A stretch of DNA of 64,000 nucleotides, from positions 968,501 through 1,032,500 of the forward strand of contig JADJWV010000002.1 of assembly GCA_016716185.1 (NCBI GenBank), read 5' to 3'. Origin of the DNA: Saprospiraceae bacterium (GTDB lineage: Bacteria > Bacteroidota > Bacteroidia > Chitinophagales > Saprospiraceae). This document shows positions 11,101 to 20,400 of the stretch, in pieces. How positions within the stretch are numbered: the stretch's first letter is position 1; each line of letters starts with the position of its first letter. The position numbers were made by a program, and so were the translations under genes. The notes beneath the pieces are model-generated. The model saw only the letters and a list, made by a program, of their open reading frames with translations. It was not told the DNA's origin and made no database searches.

Positions 11101-12552
11101 GATACGATCTGGGCCAAAGATTTTGATGCGGGCTCGTATCACAATTGCGGATACGGAGTGAAGTTTAGTTTTTCGAGTGATACGAATGAGACCTACCGGA
11201 TTTACGACTGCGACGACAGAGGCTTGCAGGAAGTGGAGATGTGGGTGACGGATGAAAACGGAAATACATCATTTTGCAGGACGTTCATAGACATCCAGGA
11301 TAACAGTGGATTTTGTCCACCGACGCTGACGAATGCAAAAGTGGAAGGAGAGATCATGACGGAAGCACAGGACCGGGTAGAAAACGTAGGAGTGGAGTTG
11401 GAGAATTCGGGAAGGAATGAGATCATGACGAATTACGATGGAAGATATGCATTTGAGCAACTGCCTTCTGGGACAGCATATGAGTTAAAGCCGAAGAAGA
11501 CAGACGGATGGTTGAATGGAGTGAGTACGGCAGATATCGTAAAAATACAGCGACATATCCTGGGAATAGAACCCATCACAACAGGCTACCGGATGATAGC
11601 TGCGGATGTAAACCGGAGTGGAGAGATCACGGCGAAGGATGTATCGGAGTTGAGGAGATTGATATTGGGAATCACGGGAGAGATAGCGGGCAATACGAGT
11701 TGGAGATTTGTGAGCAGCCGACATGTGTTCAACGATGTGAGCAATGCATTAAAGGAATCGATACCGGAGAGTGTAGAGATCAGCAATTTGTATGGAGACA
11801 TGAAACTGGATTTTTATGCAGTGAAAGTGGGCGATCTGAATGGTACGGCAGCGACGAAAGGATATCAGGGCATACATAGCAGATCGGATCGGATCCTGGA
11901 ATTGGAGATGGAAGACCGGGAGCTGGAAGCAGGAGAAGAAACAGAGATTGAATTGAAGATTGCCAATGGATCACAGTACGCAGGATTGCAGTTTACGCTG
12001 GAATGGTTGAAAGAGAAGATGGAAATCGTTCGAATCGAAGGGAATAAAGAGAGCAGGGTAGGAGAAGACAGCTACGCGACCCATAGTATGATGAATGGAA
12101 AATTGCCCTTGAGTTGGAACGGAGAGATGAGCGATGGAATGGAATTGATAAAGCTGAGGGTAAAAGCCAGACAACAGATGAGACTATCGGAAGTAATGCG
12201 TTTGGGAGAAAGCATCACAGCAGCGATAAGTGTAGATAAACATGGAGAAGAAGGAAAAGTAGTGTTGAGATACAACGGAACGACCAGTGAGGTGTTTGTG
12301 GTAACCCCCAACGAACCCAATCCCTGGAATCGGGAAACCGTGATCGGATTCTTAATACCAAATTCCGGATTGGTTAAATTAACTGTTTATGATGTTGGAG
12401 GCAAAGTTCATTTGTTTGAACAATATGAAAAAGCAGGAGGCTATCACGAGATCAGCATTCCTCGCGATAAATTTGGACAGGCGGGGGTTTACTTTTATCA
12501 GCTGGATTTCATGAATCAAAGCCAAACCCAAAAGATGCTGATCCTGGATTAA
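5113..12552 (+). CDS. Giant T9SS surface protein: G8-like N-terminus, eight-unit HYR array, dockerin/cohesin-like stalk
   Basis: This 2479-residue protein starts with a signal peptide (residues 1-30, ending SGQ). Residues 31-270 resemble a G8/parallel beta-helix domain (SDGDWSNPATWQGG). Residues 375-1030 are eight HYR-like units of exactly 82 residues, each beginning D-T/S-x-R-P and carrying NCD, DNCH and DSCGN motifs. Further HYR-type units lead to a stalk that is almost identical to that of the next gene from about residue 1461. A dockerin-like segment lies at 2133-2190, a cohesin-like domain near 2260-2396 and a T9SS sorting domain at about 2398-2479 (NEPNPWNRET). The likely role is an extracellular, cell-attached adhesin. 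A terminator follows the gene. The function is inferred from architecture only. Confidence 0.88.
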   Translation: MLNIPTVKQLCCIAGICLLSSLIANRLSGQVFTTISDGDWSNPATWQGGNVPAATIDANDTVNILHYVWYDLPADLSVFGFLEIYLDTLASHPCDGHSITIEPGGRFKITHGALLFGLKCAGANASGTFINKGTVRVNDSYILLPENWDSDGGTRLVTGGCLDIGGSFINDGSADTMVNFCIRLGLNGDGSFLNVDPALSTIHLWNNTKILFRGSTGNFINDGIITGGSISEITHLDVESGNIQNNGTWVFPPATSWCCGGSICQGPLVNAENCDMDAEVCGCIGEVCFVRISCPPMDGGMYSCLSDVPPPNFDLIVPMDSCYDLVYTVSHEITGEGCINDTLFLTRYYIVTDDDGDPSTTDAKDTCIQRFQIVDTTRPTIICPVSILVNCDGDKTPGATGMPTASDLCDAAVTDFTFSDQIILGSCAGNYTINRTWTAADSCGNSTTCLQQINVQDTMRPVINCPSTTTVNCDGSKVPGVTGMPTASDNCHLAVNSFSHSDAINLGGCAGNYTINRTWTATDSCGNSNTCIQQINVQDTMRPVVNCPVAITVNCDGDKSPAVTGMPTANDNCHLAVSDISHTDAIMLGACAGSYTITRTWSASDSCGNTNTCDQLIIVQDTMRPVINCPATTTVNCDADKSPVATGMPTATDNCHLAVSNFSHSDSINPGICSGSYTIIRTWTAVDSCGNTNTCDQSITVQDTMRPLIFCPAPITLNCDGDLSPVTAGMPTAADNCHLAVTNFGHSDLINAGSCSGNYTILRTWTATDSCGNSNACQQMIAVQDSMRPVINCPSAITVNCDADKSPAATGNPTASDNCHSAVTEFTNADQLSPGNCSGNYYINRIWMGTDSCGNTNSCSQLISVIDTARPMIVCPQNLTVNCDGNFEPVVTGEPVVSDNCHLAVTDVSYTDSEISGNCSGNYTLERIWVAFDSCGNGNNCLQLLTVRDTMRPVIQCPQALTINCDENSQPAQTGFPTATDNCAAAVTDFEFSDLRLDGSCSAQYDLMRTWTGRDSCDNAVSCIQWIYVQDTTRPEIICKSTTVYLDANGFAMIVADDVVSSFSDNCAFRDYSVNRNVFTCLDRDATQVMVTANDSCGNSSSCFATVQVLDTIAPILACPSDTSIIAAPGNCKALFSFTITATDQCDVPLISQTDMSGLSSGSLFPEGTTTLSYRATDSKSNTSNCSFEVTIIPDLSTAPPLACKGAVNISLDENCELIITPSMIYLGGDASCYDFLRVILCDPYTKDSLVNFIPKHHLGKSIVAKLVDTIADNSCWSTIYIEDKLAPVIVCRTDTVYCHSLHDKDHTPIHYDNCTASTIRLLDEKYIDLNCIPGYSKLIERKWLAVDEYGNTSDTCVQHIYIKRPDLNLVIFPEPFDVYCADTFPKDLNGLPSPELTGVPTLDGKSIWPADFFYCNYQVTYADTDLGTIQCVRKIMRVWTIREWWCHQEFVASQIQIIQIKDETGPEITHMPYGFDATTGKRDCKARVLLPPIEAVDACHNDLRVDIAYPGGILIDQNGGWVELPKGEDTVYYRVYDACYNVTEVYIVVHVTDHTEPVAVCDRNTVVAITHNGYSWVNAEVFDDGSFDECALHHFEVRRMDVDFCGGVGEDDWGPEVGFCCEDVGKMVMVGFKAIDHSGNEAICMVNVEVQDKDRPLISCPPNITVDCRFDIDREHLEVFGKVVTEQSAREKIVIDPRYWHQIGGHPLDGLAEDNCPPEVIEEQDYGGLNQCGLGYIYRYFTAVDQQGNRSQSCYQVITVTNHNVFDYNDITWPYDYETSDICDPDQLIPERLNAPYDRPRTNDDECSLIGMSYHDHVLSPTIPGDPCFKIIRVWKVIDWCQRDLNNNVLIWQDTQYIKVFNRIDPTIIRVTQDTVVCSYDINCRPIPVSFSIEADDDCTDPKQMLYTYKIDLDSDGTIDVTRSSIGGNVASGTWKLGKHLVKWEVEDRCGNTVKASFTLDLQNCKPPVAYCLNGLSTNLVPMDLDGDGIPDAAMDTIWAKDFDAGSYHNCGYGVKFSFSSDTNETYRIYDCDDRGLQEVEMWVTDENGNTSFCRTFIDIQDNSGFCPPTLTNAKVEGEIMTEAQDRVENVGVELENSGRNEIMTNYDGRYAFEQLPSGTAYELKPKKTDGWLNGVSTADIVKIQRHILGIEPITTGYRMIAADVNRSGEITAKDVSELRRLILGITGEIAGNTSWRFVSSRHVFNDVSNALKESIPESVEISNLYGDMKLDFYAVKVGDLNGTAATKGYQGIHSRSDRILELEMEDRELEAGEETEIELKIANGSQYAGLQFTLEWLKEKMEIVRIEGNKESRVGEDSYATHSMMNGKLPLSWNGEMSDGMELIKLRVKARQQMRLSEVMRLGESITAAISVDKHGEEGKVVLRYNGTTSEVFVVTPNEPNPWNRETVIGFLIPNSGLVKLTVYDVGGKVHLFEQYEKAGGYHEISIPRDKFGQAGVYFYQLDFMNQSQTQKMLILD
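6235..8202 (+). repeat. Eight tandem 246-bp HYR-coding repeats
   Basis: Units start at 6235, 6481, 6727, 6973, 7219, 7465, 7711 and 7957, always 246 bp apart with no indel. Each encodes an 82-residue HYR-like domain. A ninth, diverged unit begins at 8203. The constant length with diverged bases suggests old duplication under selection for spacing, with possible recombination among units 2 to 5, which look most alike. Confidence 0.85.
9493..12343 (+). repeat. 2.85-kb near-identical stalk repeat, copy 1
   Basis: This segment matches 14330-17180 at a constant offset of 4837 bp with no indel. About ten scattered differences are visible, plus a dense cluster near 10049-10185. The homology starts abruptly at the ATCAAAGACGAGACGGGTCC segment and ends at CGGGAAACCGTGAT, just inside the T9SS sorting domain; the outer parts are far more different. 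Confidence 0.9.
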
Positions 12553-12578
12553 AGTGGAGTATATAGAAGTAGTATTTT

Positions 12579-12622
12579 TCCGGGAAGCCTGATATTGGAA
12601 AAAGGCCTCCCGGATTTTTTTT
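12579..12622 (+). terminator. Rho-independent terminator after second giant gene
   Basis: CCGGGAAGCC pairs with GGCCTCCCGG (one mismatch) across a loop of about 15 nt and is followed by ATTTTTTTT. It lies 25 bp after the stop codon and is a strong intrinsic terminator. Confidence 0.85.
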
Positions 12623-12672
12623 AAAAAACAGTAAAAAAATATATTAAAATTTTTTTATATATAAATATTTTT

Positions 12673-12680
12673 TATATTTG
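12673..12680 (+). promoter_or_regulatory. Bacteroidota -7 promoter element TATATTTG
   Basis: TATATTTG fits TAnnTTTG at the end of an A/T tract, 80 bp upstream of the ATG at 12761. The layout repeats that of the promoter at 5031, so genes 2 and 3 are probably each transcribed from their own promoter. Confidence 0.5.
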
Positions 12681-12760
12681 CATCTGTATTATACCCAAGT
12701 AAACGTTCTTTAGCACAACAGCGCATTTAGCGGAGTTTTTTAACATTCAATTTTTTGAAA

Positions 12761-15700
12761 ATGAAAATTACTACTTCGCTGAGGCATTGTTGCCTGTTTC
12801 TCTTTTCTTTAACGTTCTGCCATTCAGGGTGGACACAGTGTTTTCCAGACCTTACTCCTCCTGTATTTACAAATTGTCCGGCTGATGTCACAATTTTACT
12901 GGACACTTTTGATTGTAACAGGATTTATTGTTACAATTTGGAAGCTACTGACAACTGTACTATTCCAAGACCAAATCTACCTGGATACCAGTTTATAGGA
13001 TCCTTCAACGGTAATTCCTATTTTATTTCACCTCCTCAATTGGGAACTCATGTTCACTGGTTGCAAGCCAACCAATTGGCTGCATCACTGGGGGGACATC
13101 TGGTCACTATTGAAAGCGCTGCTGAAAATAGTTTTTTAACGGCCAACATTCCATTTGCCAATCCATTAAATCCTGCCAACGGTCCGGGTTCAAACCAATA
13201 TTGGTTGGGACTCCGTTACTCTCCAATGTTAAATCAATACAAATGGATCACCGGCGAACCGGTGAATTATACCAATTGGGGATTTGGACAACCAGGAATT
13301 ATTCCCGGCGAATATATTTGGTTTTTGGATTTGCTGAATGTTGGTACCTGGTGGGATTCGCCGTCACTTTTATTCAGAAGATTTATAATTGAGTTTGAAG
13401 GCGGATTGCCAATCAAATTAATTTCCGGCATCCCTTCCGGTAACCCTTTCCCTCCTGGTCAGACAACAAATGTTTACCAGGCTTGCGATGGAAGTGGCAA
13501 CACTACTGAATGCAGTTTTACTGTCACAGTAATCGGATCGACAAGTTTATCCTGTAAAAATATTAATGTTTCGCTGGATGAAAATTGCCAGGCTTTGATC
13601 ACGCCTCAAATGCTGCTAACAGGTGTCTATAACTGTTATGATGTTTTTGAAGTAAGCCTTTCTTATTATGGGGCACCGGTGCCAAATCCTGTCGATTCAA
13701 ATTATTTGTGGAAACATTTAACGGCAACAGTTTACGATCCTACTACCGGCAACAGCTGCTGGTCAGATGTAGTGATCGAAGATAAATTAGCCCCGGTCAT
13801 TATTTGCAGAGCCGATACCGTAGATTGTAATTTGGTTGATCAGGCATATCCTTTAGATTACGAAGGTTTTGATTGCAGCAGGTATTCTGTAAAAACGATC
13901 CGCGAAGATGTCGAACACTTGGATTGCAACAGACAATATCTGAAAGCAATATACAGAGATATACAAATTACCGACGTAAAAGGGAATTCTGATTATTGTA
14001 CAGATACCATATTAGTGCGAAGATTAAACATAGATTTTTTTGAGTTTCCGGTTGATCTGGTTGAACTTTATTGTAATCGTTATTTTGAGTTGGATGAAAA
14101 TGGGCACCCCAGTCCTGAAGTTACTGGAGTTCCATATCATTATCAAAGTGATGGAACTTTTAATTTAATTTGGCCATTAAACGAATTATTGGATTGTCAC
14201 ATATTGGTTAGCTACGAAGATCTCGATTTAGGAGAAATCAATTGTGTTCGAAAGATTATGCGGACCTGGACGATAAGAGAGTGGTGGTGTAATGAAGAAT
14301 TTGTTAGGAGTTATTTACAAGTTATCGTAATCAAAGACGAGACGGGTCCGGAGATCACACACATGCCATATGGATTTGACGCGACGACGGGCAAGCGGGA
14401 TTGCAAAGCAAGAGTGTTGTTGCCACCGATTGAAGCGGTCGATGCCTGTCACAATGATTTGCGTGTAGATATCGCATACCCGGGAGGAATATTAATTGAT
14501 CAAAATGGAGGTTGGGTTGAATTACCCAAGGGAGAGGATACAGTTTATTATCGTGTGTACGATGCATGTTACAATGTAACGGAAGTATATATAGTAGTTC
14601 ATGTGACGGATCACACAGAACCGGTAGCGGTATGCGATCGCAACACCGTAGTTGCCATTACGCACAACGGATACAGCTGGGTGAATGCAGAAGTATTTGA
14701 CGACGGAAGTTTTGACGAATGTGCATTGCATCATTTTGAAGTAAGGAGAATGGATGTAGATTTTTGTGGGGGAGTCGGAGAAGACGATTGGGGAGCGGAA
14801 GTAGGATTTTGCTGTGAGGATGTAGGCAAGATGGTGATGGTAGGCTTTAAAGCAATTGATCACAGCGGCAACGAAGCGATCTGCATGGTGAATGTGGAAG
14901 TACAGGATAAAGATCGTCCGTTGATCAGTTGTCCGCCGAATATTACAGTAGATTGCAGATTTGATATCGACCACAGCCATTTGGAAGTATTTGGAAAAGT
15001 GGTCACGGAACAAAGTGCGAGAGAAAAGATCGTGATTGATCCGAGATACTGGCATCAAATCGGAGGCCATCCATTGGATGGACTTGCGGAAGATAATTGT
15101 CCGCCGGAAGTTATAGAAGAGCAGGATTATGGAGGCTTGAATCAATGCGGATTGGGATACATATACCGTTATTTTACGGCAGTTGATCAGCAGGGAAATC
15201 GGAGTCAGTCTTGTTATCAGGTGATCACAGTGACGAATCACAATGTCTTTGATTACAATGATATCACGTGGCCCTATGATTATGAGACGAGCGACATCTG
15301 CGATCCGGATCAACTGATACCGGAACGATTGAATGCGCCGTATGACAGACCGAGGACCAACGACGACGAATGCAGCTTGATCGGTATGAGTTATCACGAT
15401 CACGTGTTGTCGCCGACCATACCGGGCGATCCATGTTTTAAGATCATCAGGGTGTGGAAAGTAATCGACTGGTGCCAGCGTGATCTGAATAACAATGTGT
15501 TGATCTGGCAGGATACGCAATATATCAAAGTGTTTAACAGGATAGATCCAACGATCATACGAGTGACGCAGGATACAGTGGTATGCAGTTACGATATCAA
15601 TTGCCGGCCGATCCCTGTAAGTTTTTCAATTGAAGCAGACGATGATTGCACCGATCCCAAACAGATGTTGTACACGTACAAAATAGATTTGGATAGCGAC

Positions 15701-17389
15701 GGAACGATCGACGTAACGCGGAGCAGCATCGGAGGAAATGTAGCGAGTGGAACATGGAAGCTGGGCAAACACCTGGTGAAGTGGGAAGTAGAAGACCGAT
15801 GTGGCAATACGGTGAAGGCGAGCTTTACCCTGGATTTACAGAATTGCAAACCACCGGTTGCATATTGTTTAAATGGCTTATCGACGAATTTGGTACCGAT
15901 GGATCTGGATGGAGACGGGATACCGGATGCAGCCATGGATACGATTTGGGCCAAAGATTTTGATGCGGGCTCGTATCACAATTGCGGATACGGAGTGAAG
16001 TTTAGTTTTTCGAGTGATACGAATGAGACCTACCGGATTTACGACTGCGACGACAGAGGCTTGCAGGAAGTGGAGATGTGGGTGACGGATGAAAACGGAA
16101 ATACATCATTTTGCAGGACGTTCATAGACATCCAGGATAACAGTGGATTTTGTCCACCGACGCTGACGAATGCAAAAGTGGAAGGAGAGATCATGACGGA
16201 AGCACAGGACCGGGTAGAAAACGTAGGAGTGGAGTTGGAGAATTCGGGAAGGAATGAGATCATGACGAATTACGATGGAAGATATGCATTTGAGCAACTG
16301 CCGTCTGGGACAGCATATGAGTTAAAGCCGAAGAAGACAGACGGATGGTTGAATGGAGTGAGTACGGCAGATATCGTAAAAATACAGCGACATATCCTGG
16401 GAATAGAACCCATCACAACAGGCTACCGGATGATAGCTGCGGATGTAAACCGGAGTGGAGAGATCACGGCGAAGGATGTATCGGAGTTGAGGAGATTGAT
16501 ATTGGGAATCACGGGAGAGATAGCGGGCAATACGAGTTGGAGATTTGTGAGCAGCCGACATGTGTTCAACGATGTGAGCAATGCATTAAAGGAATCGATA
16601 CCGGAGAGTGTAGAGATCAGCAATTTGTATGGAGACATGAAACTGGATTTTTATGCAGTGAAAGTGGGCGATCTGAATGGTACGGCAGCGACGAAAGGAT
16701 ATCAGGGCATACATAGCAGATCGGATCGGATCCTGGAATTGGAGATGGAAGACCGGGAGCTGGAAGCAGGAGAAGAAACAGAGATTGAATTGAAGATTGC
16801 CAATGGATCACAGTACGCAGGATTGCAGTTTACGCTGGAATGGTTGAAAGAGAAGATGGAAATCGTTCGAATCGAAGGGAATAAAGAGAGCAGGGTAGGA
16901 GAAGACAGCTACGCGACCCATAGTATGATGAATGGAAAATTGCCCTTGAGTTGGAACGGAGAGATGAGCGATGGAATGGAATTGATAAAGCTGAGGGTAA
17001 AAGCCAGACAACAGATGAGACTATCGGAAGTAATGCGTTTGGGAGAAAGCATCACAGCAGCGATAAGTGTAGATAAACATGGAGAAGAAGGAAAAGTAGT
17101 GTTGAGATACAACGGAACGACCAGTGAGGTGTTTGTGGTAACCCCCAACGAACCCAATCCCTGGAATCGGGAAACCGTGATTGGTATATATCTGCAACAG
17201 GCTGGTGAAGTTAAGTTAAGTATTTACGATGTCAATGGTAGAATTCATCTTATTCAAAATTTGAATCTTACAAAAGGCTACCATGAATACAATATTAACA
17301 GAGAGCATCTCGACCAAGCAGGTGTTTATTACTACCAGCTGGACTATAAAGATGCAACAAAGACTGGCAAAATGATTGTCATTGATTAA
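12761..17389 (+). CDS. Giant T9SS surface protein with C-type-lectin-like domain inserted in an HYR domain
   Basis: The ATG at 12761 gives a 1542-residue protein with a signal peptide ending near WTQ (a TTG two codons upstream is less likely). An HYR domain opens with PPVFTNCPADV, is interrupted after TDNC at about residue 70 by a C-type-lectin-like fold (about 74-214; WLQANQLAASLGGHLVTI, then YWLGL, WITGEP and NYTNW), and closes with SGIPSGNPFPPG...CSFTVTVIG (to about 257). From about residue 524 the protein is nearly identical to the stalk of the upstream paralogue: Cys-rich HYR-like region, dockerin-like segment (about 1196-1253), cohesin-like domain and T9SS sorting domain. The lectin-like tip suggests binding of sugar or protein at the surface; the ligand is unknown. 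Confidence 0.88.
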   Translation: MKITTSLRHCCLFLFSLTFCHSGWTQCFPDLTPPVFTNCPADVTILLDTFDCNRIYCYNLEATDNCTIPRPNLPGYQFIGSFNGNSYFISPPQLGTHVHWLQANQLAASLGGHLVTIESAAENSFLTANIPFANPLNPANGPGSNQYWLGLRYSPMLNQYKWITGEPVNYTNWGFGQPGIIPGEYIWFLDLLNVGTWWDSPSLLFRRFIIEFEGGLPIKLISGIPSGNPFPPGQTTNVYQACDGSGNTTECSFTVTVIGSTSLSCKNINVSLDENCQALITPQMLLTGVYNCYDVFEVSLSYYGAPVPNPVDSNYLWKHLTATVYDPTTGNSCWSDVVIEDKLAPVIICRADTVDCNLVDQAYPLDYEGFDCSRYSVKTIREDVEHLDCNRQYLKAIYRDIQITDVKGNSDYCTDTILVRRLNIDFFEFPVDLVELYCNRYFELDENGHPSPEVTGVPYHYQSDGTFNLIWPLNELLDCHILVSYEDLDLGEINCVRKIMRTWTIREWWCNEEFVRSYLQVIVIKDETGPEITHMPYGFDATTGKRDCKARVLLPPIEAVDACHNDLRVDIAYPGGILIDQNGGWVELPKGEDTVYYRVYDACYNVTEVYIVVHVTDHTEPVAVCDRNTVVAITHNGYSWVNAEVFDDGSFDECALHHFEVRRMDVDFCGGVGEDDWGAEVGFCCEDVGKMVMVGFKAIDHSGNEAICMVNVEVQDKDRPLISCPPNITVDCRFDIDHSHLEVFGKVVTEQSAREKIVIDPRYWHQIGGHPLDGLAEDNCPPEVIEEQDYGGLNQCGLGYIYRYFTAVDQQGNRSQSCYQVITVTNHNVFDYNDITWPYDYETSDICDPDQLIPERLNAPYDRPRTNDDECSLIGMSYHDHVLSPTIPGDPCFKIIRVWKVIDWCQRDLNNNVLIWQDTQYIKVFNRIDPTIIRVTQDTVVCSYDINCRPIPVSFSIEADDDCTDPKQMLYTYKIDLDSDGTIDVTRSSIGGNVASGTWKLGKHLVKWEVEDRCGNTVKASFTLDLQNCKPPVAYCLNGLSTNLVPMDLDGDGIPDAAMDTIWAKDFDAGSYHNCGYGVKFSFSSDTNETYRIYDCDDRGLQEVEMWVTDENGNTSFCRTFIDIQDNSGFCPPTLTNAKVEGEIMTEAQDRVENVGVELENSGRNEIMTNYDGRYAFEQLPSGTAYELKPKKTDGWLNGVSTADIVKIQRHILGIEPITTGYRMIAADVNRSGEITAKDVSELRRLILGITGEIAGNTSWRFVSSRHVFNDVSNALKESIPESVEISNLYGDMKLDFYAVKVGDLNGTAATKGYQGIHSRSDRILELEMEDRELEAGEETEIELKIANGSQYAGLQFTLEWLKEKMEIVRIEGNKESRVGEDSYATHSMMNGKLPLSWNGEMSDGMELIKLRVKARQQMRLSEVMRLGESITAAISVDKHGEEGKVVLRYNGTTSEVFVVTPNEPNPWNRETVIGIYLQQAGEVKLSIYDVNGRIHLIQNLNLTKGYHEYNINREHLDQAGVYYYQLDYKDATKTGKMIVID
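14330..17180 (+). repeat. 2.85-kb near-identical stalk repeat, copy 2
   Basis: Second copy of the segment at 9493-12343. The patch at about 14886-15022 differs from copy 1 at roughly 20 positions, and some of its bases agree with the first giant gene instead (for example GTAGATTGCAGATTTGATAT, also at about 2070). Most remaining differences are silent; one changes Pro to Ala (WGPEVGF to WGAEVGF). Confidence 0.9.
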
Positions 17390-17413
17390 TTGATCTTATG
17401 AACTCTTTCAAAA

Positions 17414-17446
17414 TAGGCAGTCTTGATGTCAGGGCTGCCTTTTTAT
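17414..17446 (+). terminator. Rho-independent terminator after third giant gene
   Basis: AGGCAG and CTGCCT form a stem around a 14-nt loop, followed by TTTTTATTTAATTTTT, 25 bp after the stop codon. It ends the giant-gene block before the metalloprotease gene. Confidence 0.8.
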
Positions 17447-17471
17447 TTAATTTTTGAAATATCAGTCATAA

Positions 17472-20400
17472 ATGAATATTCATTCAGTATATCTAAGTTT
17501 TCTGTTTATTTTTTCTTCAAGCCTGATTGCTCAAAAACCTTCAGGAGAATTGCAACTTGAATATTTAAGGCAGCATTATAAAGAGTTGATTTTTTTACAA
17601 GAGGGATGTGAGATCACTTCAGATTATCTCGATTCAGCTACAGGAATCAGACATATTTATTTCAGTCAAACCATCAATGGGCATCCGATTGAAAATGCAA
17701 CAGCTTCTTTACATTTGACAAAAGAACATAAAATTGCACATGTTGAAGAAAGATTTATTTTGGGAGCAAATAAGATTATTACGACAGACCAAAGAAAACT
17801 ACCTGTCTCCAAATTAATAATTCAACTGTTGAAGGAAAAGTATGAAAGTTATGGGGATATTCAAATCATACAAAGAAATCAGGATAACCATTTAATTTAT
17901 AAAGTAAAAAACAACATTACGTCTGAGAATGAGATCATAGATGTGAAGCCCTCTTATTATTTTGATTCAGTAAGTCAAAAAATTGCTCCTTCCTACACAG
18001 TTTTTTGGACAAGAAATAAAAATAGTGAATGGTTAAAAATGGCCATTGATGGTGTGAGCGGAAATAAAATTTATGAAGTGAATCTATTGAACTCTTGTTC
18101 TTTTAACTCGGGGGATTTTATTGGGGTTCCAAGAGTTGTTCCTTTAATAAATGAGAACCTTGCTCAAGTTGGTAGTTCTTGTTATCAGGTATATCCAATT
18201 CCTACGGAAAGTCCGATCCATGGGAACCGTAAACTTGAAATGGGTCCATGGCTCAAAGCTCCTGATGCCAGTCCTTTTGGATGGCATGGCGATGGTTTCA
18301 ATTTTTATTACAGTACCCGTGGAAATAATACAGATACATATGAAGACAGCGACGATGATGACATGCCTACCGGAGGGGATCTTTCCAGAGCATATGGTGG
18401 CTATAATTTGAACTTTGATTTTTCTTATGACCCATTGCTTCCTCCTTTTAACAATAAAGATGCTGCTGTTACCAATTTATTTTATTGGACCAATCTGATG
18501 CACGATGTGTGGTATAAATATGGATTCCATGAACAGGCGGGAAATTTTCAAATGAACAATTTTAATAAAGGTGGAATTGGAAATGATCCGGTATTGGCAC
18601 AAGGTCTGGACAATGTTTATTATGCCAGGAACAATGCAACTTTTGGAACTCCTCCAGACGGAATGAGTGGCATCATGCAAATTTTTTTATGGCAATTTCC
18701 CATCCGCGATACAATCATTATTGAATCGCCACCTTCGATTGCTGGAAAATACCAATTTGTTCACTCACCGGTTACTCCACCATTTTATGCACCCTTGTCC
18801 AGGCAGATCGTAATGGTTCAGGACAACAGCGGTTATCCCGGTTTCGGATGTTCAAATCTGACAAATGCAGCATTGCTGAATGGGAAAATTGCTATGGTCG
18901 ATCGTGGTCTATGTTCTTTTACCAGTAAAATGTCGCGTATTCAATCGGCTGGTGCTGTTGCTGTGATTGTTTGTAACAATGAGGATACAGAAATATCGGG
19001 AATTGGTGGATGGTCTTATGGATTGAGTATTCCGGCTGTGATGATGAGTAAAAAAGATTGTCAGCGCATAAAACTATATTTAAACGGAAGCGTGTCTGCC
19101 ACGATGTTTCCTAATTCAGCTTTGAAATTTACAGTTCAACAACAATCGTATATTTTTTCAAGAGCAAATTTTGGGAAGAGCATATCTAATTTGAATGCTC
19201 CTTTGGTTCAGGTTGCCGATAATTCAAATAATACCAAAGATGCATGTGACTTCATTACGAATGGCTTCGAACTGTATGGTAAAATAGCGCTGATTGACGA
19301 CGGTATTTGCGAACCGAGTTACAAAGTCATGCAGGTTCAAAATTATGGTGCAGTAGCGGCAGTCATCTGCAAACAAGGTAACGGTTATCCCGATACGATG
19401 CCATCCGGTAGTTTTGGCCATTTGATTACCATTCCTGTTATTCAAATCAGCCAGGCCGACTGTCAGTCCATTAGAATTAAACTTCCTGTGAATGGGCAGT
19501 TGAGAAATATTGCTCCCGCTTTGGTGGATGGCTGTTTTGACGCGGGAATCATTTGTCACGAATACGGCCATGGAATCAGCAACAGACTTACCGGAGGACC
19601 AAACAACGTATCCTGTTTAAGCAATGCTGAACAAATGGGTGAAGGATGGAGTGATTATTTTGGTTTGGTTATGACCATTGCTCCAGGCGATCATGCATTT
19701 AAAAAGAGAGGCATGGGTACGTTTAGTTCTAGTCAGGGAATCACGGGCAATGGTGTCAGGCCTTACCCTTACCATGTATCACTTGCTGTAAATCCTGCAG
19801 ATTACAACATGGTCGATGACGTAACATCGATTTCGCAGCCACACGGCATTGGTTACGTCTGGTGTTCGATGATCTGGGATCTCATGTGGGCATTTGTTAA
19901 AAAATATGGATTGGATTCTGATATTTACAATCTGAGTTCGACAAAAGGAAATATTAAAGTAAATAAACTGATCCTCGAAGGAATGAAGCTGCAACCATGC
20001 AGTCCGGGATTTGTCGATGCGAGAAATGCCATTTTAAAAGCAGATACATTGCTTTACGGGGGTGCGAATGCATGTTTGATCTGGAATGTTTTCGCGAGAC
20101 GGGGATTGGGATATTATGCAAGTCAGGGAAGTCCTTTCAGCAGAACAGATGGATTTCCCGATTACAGCATTCCCTCAGGTTGCAGTTACATGAACGAATC
20201 GCAACTCTTCGAAGAAACTTTATTGTCCAGTCAATATATTGAATTGTTTGCAATTCCGGAAAGTGAGAAAATAAAATTAGTTTGGCGTTTTGAATCGGAC
20301 TTACAGAATGTTCAAATCAGCTTGAATAAAAGGCAAGATAGAGCAATTGATCCTGAAGCCATACAGCTTTCTGTGGAAGAGTTTAAAGGATTAAACTTTA

